This document shows, piece by piece, positions 1-4,301 of a DNA stretch of 5,164 nucleotides. A model generated the notes under the pieces. The model saw only the letters and a list, made by a program, of their open reading frames with translations. It ran no database searches and was not told where the DNA came from. Every line of letters starts with the position of its first letter. The first letter of the stretch is position 1. Position numbers and translations under genes: made by a program. The DNA comes from Methanobacteriota archaeon (lineage in GTDB: Archaea > Thermoplasmatota > Poseidoniia > Poseidoniales > Poseidoniaceae), in NCBI GenBank assembly GCA_002726845.1, contig PBSP01000034.1, positions 1-5,164 on the forward strand, given 5' to 3'.

Positions 1-1
1 C

Positions 2-496
2 ACCGTTTACATTGGCAGTGAACACGAACATGAGATGATGACTGAAGCAGCGCACTTCATCCGCCAAGCCCACGAAGAGGGTATGATAGCTGTTGTATGG
101 ATGTACCCGCGTGGTAAAGCAGTCGAAGACGAGAAAGATCCGCAACTTATCTCCGGAGCGGCTGGTGTAGCAGCATGCATCGGTGCAGATTTTGCAAAGG
201 TCAACTACCCTAGAGCTTGGGAAGGCATGACTCAACCCGAATCTCTGAAAGTGGCCGTTGAGGCGGCAGGCCGATGTGGAATTATCTGTTCTGGCGGAGG
301 ATCTCTACCACCTCAAGACTTCCTTCAACGCTTGTGGGATCAAATCAACGTCAGCGGTTGCAAGGGTGCTGCAACAGGTCGCAACATTCACCAGAAGACA
401 ACCGATGAAGCAATTCGAATGACGGCAGCTTGCCATGCCATCATTTCTCAAGGTGCAAGCGTTGATGATGCGATGCGTATTTATCAAGGCGAATAA
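2..496 (+). CDS. fba: Archaeal-type class I fructose-1,6-bisphosphate aldolase (DhnA family), 3' part
   Basis: This is the C-terminal 164 residues of a cytoplasmic Schiff-base aldolase; the start lies upstream of the window, and full proteins of this family are about 260-300 aa. It would interconvert fructose-1,6-bisphosphate with dihydroxyacetone phosphate and glyceraldehyde-3-phosphate in glycolysis and gluconeogenesis. Visible in the fragment are W-M-Y-P-R-G (Trp33, Tyr35) and G-A-D-F-A-K-V-N-Y-P with Lys66 (bases 197-199). The Tyr-to-Lys spacing of 31 equals that of catalytic Tyr146 and Lys177 of Thermoproteus tenax FBPA, as I remember them, and Trp33 matches Trp144. The phosphate-binding loops C-S-G-G-G-S and G-A-A-T-G-R-N-I follow in the usual order, so the barrel end is intact. 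The stop is TAA at 494-496, followed by a T-rich tract. The related archaeal enzyme ADH synthase (shikimate pathway) shares the Tyr/Lys pair and cannot be fully excluded from a fragment; the Trp and the loops favour the aldolase. Confidence 0.85.
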   Translation, partial: TVYIGSEHEHEMMTEAAHFIRQAHEEGMIAVVWMYPRGKAVEDEKDPQLISGAAGVAACIGADFAKVNYPRAWEGMTQPESLKVAVEAAGRCGIICSGGGSLPPQDFLQRLWDQINVSGCKGAATGRNIHQKTTDEAIRMTAACHAIISQGASVDDAMRIYQGE

Positions 497-521
497 GCAC
501 CTTCCAAGTCGAAGCAGACCC

Positions 522-533
522 GTTTTTGTTTTG
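522..533 (+). terminator. T-rich archaeal-type terminator after the aldolase gene
   Basis: Two T runs (five Ts at 523-527, four at 529-532) lie 26 bases after the aldolase stop. No stem precedes them. Archaeal RNA polymerase commonly terminates on such T tracts without a hairpin. The position before the next promoter-like box supports the call. Confidence 0.5.
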
Positions 534-548
534 TACAAACAGAACAAT

Positions 549-556
549 ACTTTATC
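549..556 (+). promoter_or_regulatory. TATA-like box for the small membrane protein gene
   Basis: The sequence ACTTTATC resembles an archaeal TATA box. Its centre is about 28 bases before the ATG at 581, so transcription would start at or within a few bases of the start codon. No Shine-Dalgarno sequence precedes that ATG, which fits a leaderless or nearly leaderless mRNA. Confidence 0.45.
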
Positions 557-580
557 ACCGAAAAATCAAGATTGTTGCCC

Positions 581-817
581 ATGAAAAATGTAGGGGGCTG
601 GGACAGGATACTCCGTGCGTTGTTTGGATCCACTCTTGTCGTTGTCGATTTCTTCGCAACACTCCAACTGGAAATCGTCTTCCTTATCGTGGGTTTGTGG
701 GGTGTGCTTACCTCAGCCTTGGGCTATTGTCCGTTCAACGGTATCATAGGACGAAACACGTGTCACATTCGCTACGACAAAACTTCGACCGAGATGGTCG
801 CTGGAGATTCGATTTAG
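581..817 (+). CDS. Small two-helix membrane protein, DUF2892 (YgaP transmembrane domain-like)
   Basis: The 78-residue product starts MKNVGGWDRILRALFG and has two predicted membrane helices, about residues 9-26 and 33-50, followed by G-Y-C-P-F-N-G-I-I-G-R-N-T-C. The opening G-x-x-D-R-I-x-R and the G-Y-C-P motif after helix 2 are the signature I know from DUF2892, the membrane domain also found after the rhodanese domain of YgaP. No rhodanese domain is present here. The function of stand-alone members is not established, and sulfur or redox roles are only suggested by YgaP. The tail after the second Cys is hydrophilic. I chose ATG 581 over the TTG codons at 572 and 575 because the family motif begins right after it and a TATA-like box is placed for a start there. 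The last four bases overlap the convergent winged-helix gene. Confidence 0.75.
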   Translation: MKNVGGWDRILRALFGSTLVVVDFFATLQLEIVFLIVGLWGVLTSALGYCPFNGIIGRNTCHIRYDKTSTEMVAGDSI

Positions 818-1140
818 TTCTTCGACAAATCATCGCCCATGGTGATGTTGCCCTCTTGATCGATAATGATTGGAGTGCCTTCTTTCCATCCAGGGCAGTT
901 GTGTTCAACCCAGATGCGGGTTGCCCACTCGCAAATGTCGTATCCGCCTGAAAGAATGCCCGACCGCTTGATGTAACCAACCTTGACAATATCTTTGTCT
1001 TTAGAGAGAACATTTCCGAGTTGTTGGCTTGTTGTGCCGTGACGCATTGTGCTGTTGATGTGTTCCAGAATTTCAGCTGTGTTTCGTGGTCGATCACCTA
1101 GGAACTTCTTGATTTTTTCTCGTATGCGTACAGTTTTCAT
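814..1140 (-). CDS. Small winged-helix-like DNA-binding protein, 108 aa, function unknown
   Basis: The product begins MKTVRIREKIKKFLGDRPRN. Residues 4-58 look like a winged helix: a basic first helix, T-A-E-I-L-E-H-I-N (helix 2), a Ser/Thr-rich turn, T-S-Q-Q-L-G-N-V-L-S-K as recognition helix, then a strand I-V-K-V-G-Y-I-K. The C-terminal half (residues 62-108) has G-G-Y-D-I-C-E-W, a second Cys in H-N-C-P-G-W, and an acidic end; I do not recognise it. Two cysteines are too few for a zinc site in a monomer. The frame stays open upstream to a TTG at 1233, but ATG 1140 is preceded by a strong Shine-Dalgarno sequence and the TATA-like box lies at 1212-1219, so the short form is chosen. Divergent from the large winged-helix gene, it could autoregulate or control that neighbour; this is inference from position only. 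Confidence 0.7.
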   Translation of the reverse strand: MKTVRIREKIKKFLGDRPRNTAEILEHINSTMRHGTTSQQLGNVLSKDKDIVKVGYIKRSGILSGGYDICEWATRIWVEHNCPGWKEGTPIIIDQEGNITMGDDLSKN

Positions 1141-1147
1141 GTTCTTG

Positions 1148-1154
1148 TCCTCCT
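1148..1154 (-). promoter_or_regulatory. Strong Shine-Dalgarno deciding the start of the 108-aa gene
   Basis: On the minus strand the bases read AGGAGGA and end seven bases before ATG 1140. This is the best ribosome binding site in the window and settles the start within a longer open frame. Confidence 0.8.
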
Positions 1155-1211
1155 CTGAATATCGCTTTTCGCCGTTGGGCGATGTCGCTAAATTCAAGGA
1201 GCGAGGCCACT

Positions 1212-1219
1212 CATATAAC
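1212..1219 (-). promoter_or_regulatory. TATA-like box for the 108-aa winged-helix gene
   Basis: The minus strand reads GGTTATATG, preceded by the purine-rich GGAGGAAC, which could serve as a BRE. A transcript starting about 25 bases downstream (near 1190) would have a leader of roughly 50 bases containing the Shine-Dalgarno sequence. The call rests on sequence resemblance and spacing. Confidence 0.5.
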
Positions 1220-1267
1220 CGTTCCTCCAACAATTGACGACTTTGTTACGGTTAATGACGAAAAACG

Positions 1268-1282
1268 GTGTAATTTTTACAC
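1268..1282. repeat. 15-bp interrupted palindrome, possible operator
   Basis: GTGTAA, three Ts, then TTACAC form a perfect inverted repeat with 6-base arms in the divergent intergenic region. Symmetry and size suit a homodimeric winged-helix regulator. The half-site TGTAA recurs at 1330-1334 and 1340-1344, and the related GTTAC/GTAAC at 1245-1249, 1331-1335, 1364-1368 and 1381-1385. Confidence 0.45.
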
Positions 1283-1333
1283 GAACAGCAAGGGCAAGTA
1301 AGTGAAATCTCACAATTCCAATGGAAATATGTA

Positions 1334-1353
1334 ACTAAATGTAAGTATTTAGT
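1334..1353. repeat. Inverted repeat with 7-base arms upstream of the 846-aa gene
   Basis: ACTAAAT (1334-1340) and ATTTAGT (1347-1353) are perfect reverse complements separated by six bases (GTAAGT). It may be an operator overlapping the promoter, or an AT-rich coincidence. It is nested in a larger inverted repeat, ATGTAACT (1329-1336) with AGTTACAT (1380-1387). Confidence 0.35.
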
Positions 1354-1374
1354 GCATAGATAGGTAACAAATAA

Positions 1375-1381
1375 AAAGGAG
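1375..1381 (+). promoter_or_regulatory. Shine-Dalgarno-like AAAGGAG, mismatched in frame to the large gene
   Basis: This purine tract sits six bases before a TTG at 1388, ideal spacing, but that TTG is in a different frame from the 846-aa gene, whose first ATG is at 1410 (28 bases away). The large frame has stops at 1389-1391 and 1404-1406, so it cannot start upstream of 1410. Alternatively, AAATAAAAAGG here could be part of a promoter rather than a ribosome binding site. Confidence 0.35.
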
Positions 1382-1409
1382 TTACATTTGAGACAAGCAA
1401 AAGTGACTC

Positions 1410-3950
1410 ATGATGCCAAAGAAAACCATCCGCAGTCGTTACCAACGACGTATTCTCGATTGGCTTCTGGATGGAGGTGGTACGGTTTCACAAGTCTCTT
1501 CGGCACTTGGTATTGCGATGCCACACGCATCGCTTGCCATGCGTCAACTCCGAGAAATGGGAGAGGTTCAACGGGATGAAAATGCTTCCATTCGAGGCGC
1601 AATGCACCGATTGACTGCGCTTGGTTCAGAACATCTCTTGCATGATTTGGTTGAGCGCGTTCGACAAAACACAAACACGATTCCCCTCGGAATGGACGCT
1701 GTGGTTCTCTCAAACGATCGAACCAGTATTGTCCTTGGTGTACTTTCAGCGCCAGAATCCAGATTGGTTTGCCTTCCGCGCAGAGCCAAATTGTTGGACC
1801 CCGAACGTGAGGGAACCTCCAGTGGAAACACAGGGGGGCTTTGGGCGATTCAACGAGGGCCTGACATCCACTGGATTTCATTAACAACCTTTTCACCAAC
1901 CACTGCGCCAGCCGAAGCTGTTGAAGGGACGCTAAGTGCATACGCAAACCAGACCGAAACCATCGGAATTCTTCGATTGCGTTTGCTTGACCAATCCAAT
2001 TCTTGGGGCGTTGCAAACGGTACCTGGATTCGTTTGGTCCCGGAAAACATCCATGGCCCTTCTCAACTCAACATTGGTGAACATACGATTGGAGAGGTTG
2101 TGGGAACCACGTTCCCTGTCCGTCCCGAGCATGGCTTGTATGCACATTTGCCATCTGCTGTTGATCGTACACTTCTTGTTTCGTCTTTGGGCAACCACGC
2201 TCAAATCATGACCGAATCGCTGTCGTTCTCAAATCATCGATCCTTGCCCATCGATATTCTGGACCCTTGGATGAGAAAAAGGCATCCTCGATTGTCGTCC
2301 ACAAAGCGTAAGGCACGATTGCGTACCTTGACACGATGGCTTTTATCCGGTAGAGGAAAACAACCTAGCCTCAATCTTCGGCGTTCCTTACTCGCTGATT
2401 TTGGAGAGCGTAAATGGAAAGAACACACCACTGCCATCGATGTTGTCCTGTTGGACGGTATCTCTCAGCATGGAGCGACCTGCATTGTCGAATGGATGCT
2501 TGAATCAACCACGTTCGACATGGTTGTTGAATGGCTTTGGTCTGAGATTGATGATCCTGATCTCATGGAGCGTTTGTTGGCATCCGGGCGCTGTAGAGCT
2601 CTTATCACATCCCGGGGTGAGGCAAAGCATTTCTCCAGCAAAACGGCAACAGTACAACCGACGGAACAATTGGCAGTAATCTCTTATCGGCCACAGGAAT
2701 CCTGTGATTTTAGAGTTCAACTTCGAAGAGCGACGTCCCGGGCTGAACCTGAAGCGACACGAGACGGCATACCCGCCAACGCTCTTGAGTTGTTGGAGTG
2801 GTTCCAATCAGGGGGAATGGATGAACACGTTTTGACTGGCCAGGGCATTGAAAACATGCAGGTTCGACAACAGATCCGACGAGCGATGCGAATGTTTCCA
2901 AAAGGGGATTCTGACTTTGCGAACCGGGTTGAACGTGACGCACCGCTCGCTGCTTGGATAGCGAGTCCCGAATCAGAACGATTGACGCGATGGAAACGAA
3001 TAGGAGATGTTTTGCCTCAGGGCTGGGTCGATTTGATTCCCATTCAAGATATGGATGCAATTTCTCTAGTGAAGGCGATGGTTCGTACTGAAACGGATTG
3101 GAGGCAGCAAGCCGCTCGGGAGGTCGTCAACGCTTTCGATTCAAACACGGCTCTGTTGGTCGACCTCATACCCCTTCTCGATGACGAGGTTTACAAATCA
3201 ATGGCATCCTATGTCGTGTTGCTATCAAGTCGAAGGCATCATAATGAACTAAAATCAATTTTGCCAAAGGCTGCAACAGTCTGGTTGGATGCTCCTTACG
3301 ATGAGGAACGGACATTGAATGCATTGTTCGGTCCGAACTCAAAGACCCATGCAGAGGATTCGTCCTTATTGCAGCGATTCCTAAATGGGGCAAGTGTGCA
3401 TCCGCGAGGATCCATTTTACGCACCTGGTCCAGTGCAATTGCTCTTTTCAAGGACAAAGCTCCCATCCCATTGGACTTTATGCGAACATGCATCAATGTC
3501 CTTCCCGAACAATGGTGGTCGGCATGGGCTTTGGATTGGCTCGATTCCCAACTCTCAACTGCTGGTGGACGCGAATGGCTGGCACATCACCCAAAGAATT
3601 GGCCCGCTCTTCTTTTCAGGCCAAAAGGTGAGCGACTCGGTCTTCCAGGCCATGAGCGTCAACACGGTGGATACAGTCAACGAACGAATCTCAGACTTAA
3701 CCTTCTGATGGTTCCTGATGGTGAGGCAAGCGCTGCGCTCTTGGATGTTCATGACATGATTCAACAACTCGAACAAAACGGCGCAGTCCACCAAGGCAGG
3801 CTTCATCCTCTCGTTGGATGGTTGGCTTGTGATGACGAAACATGGCCTGATTTTACCATGAAGGAATTGCTTGATGGTGATCAGGACATCGCCAAACTTC
3901 TGATTGGTCGTGCTATGTTAAGACGAATGCATGGAACGTCGATGAATTGA
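1410..3950 (+). CDS. Large (846 aa) protein with N-terminal winged helix, otherwise unrecognised
   Basis: Residues 8-72 form a MarR-like winged helix: R-R-I-L-D-W-L-L-D-G-G (helix 1), S-Q-V-S-S-A-L-G-I (helix 2), P-H-A-S-L-A-M-R-Q-L-R-E-M-G (recognition helix), then a wing ending in H-R-L-T-A-L-G. The remaining 770 residues show no membrane segment, signal peptide, Walker motif, Cys cluster or other signature I know. Residues of about 75-280 look like mixed strands; the C-terminal half is rich in Trp, Leu, Arg and Glu with helical stretches, possibly a scaffold or repeat-like fold. A cytoplasmic DNA-binding or regulatory role is inferred only from the HTH. The protein is unusually long for a one-HTH archaeal regulator. 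Start ATG 1410 (or the adjacent ATG 1413) is the first possible in this frame, and neither has a Shine-Dalgarno sequence at normal spacing. The frame is uninterrupted, and codon use looks like that of its neighbours. Confidence 0.85.
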   Translation: MMPKKTIRSRYQRRILDWLLDGGGTVSQVSSALGIAMPHASLAMRQLREMGEVQRDENASIRGAMHRLTALGSEHLLHDLVERVRQNTNTIPLGMDAVVLSNDRTSIVLGVLSAPESRLVCLPRRAKLLDPEREGTSSGNTGGLWAIQRGPDIHWISLTTFSPTTAPAEAVEGTLSAYANQTETIGILRLRLLDQSNSWGVANGTWIRLVPENIHGPSQLNIGEHTIGEVVGTTFPVRPEHGLYAHLPSAVDRTLLVSSLGNHAQIMTESLSFSNHRSLPIDILDPWMRKRHPRLSSTKRKARLRTLTRWLLSGRGKQPSLNLRRSLLADFGERKWKEHTTAIDVVLLDGISQHGATCIVEWMLESTTFDMVVEWLWSEIDDPDLMERLLASGRCRALITSRGEAKHFSSKTATVQPTEQLAVISYRPQESCDFRVQLRRATSRAEPEATRDGIPANALELLEWFQSGGMDEHVLTGQGIENMQVRQQIRRAMRMFPKGDSDFANRVERDAPLAAWIASPESERLTRWKRIGDVLPQGWVDLIPIQDMDAISLVKAMVRTETDWRQQAAREVVNAFDSNTALLVDLIPLLDDEVYKSMASYVVLLSSRRHHNELKSILPKAATVWLDAPYDEERTLNALFGPNSKTHAEDSSLLQRFLNGASVHPRGSILRTWSSAIALFKDKAPIPLDFMRTCINVLPEQWWSAWALDWLDSQLSTAGGREWLAHHPKNWPALLFRPKGERLGLPGHERQHGGYSQRTNLRLNLLMVPDGEASAALLDVHDMIQQLEQNGAVHQGRLHPLVGWLACDDETWPDFTMKELLDGDQDIAKLLIGRAMLRRMHGTSMN

Positions 3951-4039
3951 AATGCAACGCGTTGCAGCGTTGATCGCCGTGCGTGCAACATCAGCCTGAG
4001 CGACTGTGAAATTGCTATGACGTCTGATACCAACGACGC
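3951..4039 (+). other. Spacer before the guide RNA, with a palindrome and no clear promoter
   Basis: Between the stop of the 846-aa gene and the first guide-RNA stem I find no credible gene. The spacer holds the TGCAAC palindrome region, a weak CGTC/GACG hairpin (4021-4038), and only a poor TATA candidate (GAAATTGCTAT, 4008-4018) about 25 bases before 4040. The RNA may be transcribed from this weak promoter or processed from readthrough of the upstream gene. Confidence 0.4.
3953..3966. repeat. 14-bp perfect palindrome after the large gene
   Basis: TGCAACG is followed directly by its reverse complement CGTTGCA, two bases after the stop codon. A third copy of the half-site, TGCAAC, lies at 3984-3989. 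No T run follows, so it is not a terminator. A protein-binding site upstream of the guide RNA is possible. Confidence 0.45.
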
Positions 4040-4041
4040 GG

Positions 4042-4100
4042 TCCGCTATCGAAGACTGGGACGACCCTTCGGGGAGTGAATCCCGGTGCAAAAGCGGAAA
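4042..4100 (+). other. H/ACA hairpin 1 with canonical kink-turn
   Basis: The lower stem is TCCGCT (4042-4047) with AGCGGA (4093-4098). Pocket arms are 4048-4055 and 4087-4092. The upper stem is CTGGGA (4056-4061) with TCCCGG (4081-4086), including one G-U pair. The kink-turn follows: C4062 opposite A4080, sheared pairs G4063-A4079 and A4064-G4078, 3-base bulge AGU (4075-4077), then a C stem CCC/GGG closed by a UUCG tetraloop (4068-4071). The expected ACA is replaced by AAA or AAC (4098-4101), so this hairpin is the least canonical. The pocket readout is UUUGCA, then UN, then UCUUCGAU; I do not recognise a target. Confidence 0.75.
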
Positions 4101-4103
4101 CCC

Positions 4104-4166
4104 GGGCTGGACTATGGGTCCTCGATGGACTTCGGGATGAGATCGAGACAACCAACCGGCCCTACA
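4104..4166 (+). other. H/ACA hairpin 2, likely 23S A-loop guide
   Basis: The lower stem is GGGCTGG (4104-4110) with CCGGCCC (4156-4162), one G-U. Pocket arms are 4111-4120 and 4148-4155. The upper stem is CTCGAT (4121-4126) with ATCGAG (4142-4147), perfect. The kink-turn has G4127 opposite G4141, sheared G4128-A4140 and A4129-G4139, bulge GAU (4136-4138), and a single C-G pair closing UUCG (4131-4134). ACA is at 4164-4166, one base after the lower stem. The pocket reads UUGGUUGU on the 5' side and GACCCAUAGU on the 3' side of the UN dinucleotide, close to 23S helix 92. Confidence 0.85.
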
Positions 4167-4170
4167 GCAC

Positions 4171-4235
4171 GCCCTGATACCGAGGGTCAGGCCTTCGAGG
4201 AAACAATGAACAAGGCCGTTAGGTATCAGGGCACA
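4171..4235 (+). other. H/ACA hairpin 3, guide for 23S helix 69
   Basis: The lower stem is GCCCTGATACC (4171-4181) with GGTATCAGGGC (4222-4232), 11 perfect pairs, followed immediately by ACA (4233-4235). Pocket arms are GAGGGTCA (4182-4189) and GTTA (4218-4221). The upper stem is GGCCTT (4190-4195) with AAGGCC (4212-4217). The 16-base cap (4196-4211) offers tandem G-A pairs (G4197/A4198 with G4208/A4209) preceded by AAU, a K-loop with one extra base on the 3' side compared with hairpins 1 and 2. The upper stem begins 15 bases before ACA, the distance expected of the family. The pocket readout UAAC, UN, UGACCCUC matches the 23S helix 69 region. Confidence 0.85.
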
Positions 4236-4237
4236 GC

Positions 4238-4254
4238 TTTTCTAGCGTTTTTTT
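4238..4254 (+). terminator. T-tract terminator of the guide RNA
   Basis: Four Ts (4238-4241) begin two bases after the last ACA, and seven more Ts (4248-4254) follow. The first run would give a 3' end a few bases after ACA, as in mature H/ACA RNAs; the second is a stronger backup. This also separates the RNA from the CoA gene. Confidence 0.7.
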
Positions 4255-4301
4255 CAAATTGAAGCGATGTCATCAAAGGCCTTGTGCTTCAGCAGGCCAT
4301 C

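Larger units (their letters stand above)
4040..4238 (+). ncRNA. Three-hairpin box H/ACA pseudouridylation guide RNA
   Basis: Three tandem hairpins can be drawn by hand, each with a lower stem, an internal loop, a 6-bp upper stem, and a kink-turn or K-loop cap. Hairpins 2 and 3 are followed at zero or one base by ACA (4164-4166 and 4233-4235). This is the architecture of archaeal H/ACA RNAs, whose kink-turns bind L7Ae and whose ACA is bound by the Cbf5 PUA domain; with Nop10 and Gar1 the particle converts a uridine held in the internal loop to pseudouridine. Loop complementarity predicts 23S rRNA targets for hairpins 3 and 2. Archaeal H/ACA RNAs with one to three hairpins are known. T tracts end the unit. 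The ends are estimates: the 5' end is the base of the first stem, and the 3' end is three bases after the last ACA. I ruled out RNase P RNA and SRP RNA. Confidence 0.87.

Noticed and set aside
526..951. 141-aa frame across the small membrane protein and the convergent gene.
   Set aside because: It overlaps two better-supported genes in other frames and gives a Cys/Arg-rich, unstructured product typical of a shadow frame.
1141..1233. N-terminal extension of the 108-aa protein to TTG 1233.
   Set aside because: The extension covers the likely TATA box and leader, has no ribosome binding site, and is low in conserved-looking sequence.
1388..1579. 63-aa frame starting at TTG behind a good Shine-Dalgarno.
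   Set aside because: Most of it overlaps the coding start of the 846-aa gene in another frame, and its product has no recognisable character; kept only as a finding about the start region.
4024..4181. CTGATACC occurs twice (4024-4031 and 4174-4181), and either copy could pair with GGTATCAG at 4222-4229, suggesting a switch.
   Set aside because: An 8-base repeat in 300 bases is common by chance, and the 11-bp local stem ending in ACA is far more stable than the distant alternative.
4186..4206. SRP RNA helix 8-like pattern: GGTCAGG, seven bases, GGAAACA.
   Set aside because: The spacing copies the SRP signature, but the invariant AGCA is AACA, the GNRA loop is absent, the pattern lies near the 3' end instead of mid-molecule, and the segment is better explained by H/ACA hairpin 3.
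3951..4254. RNase P RNA as identity of the non-coding region.
   Set aside because: L7Ae-type kink-turns also occur in archaeal RNase P RNA, but I find neither the GGAAAGUCC-like 5' core nor its 3' P4 partner on either strand, and the length is too short.
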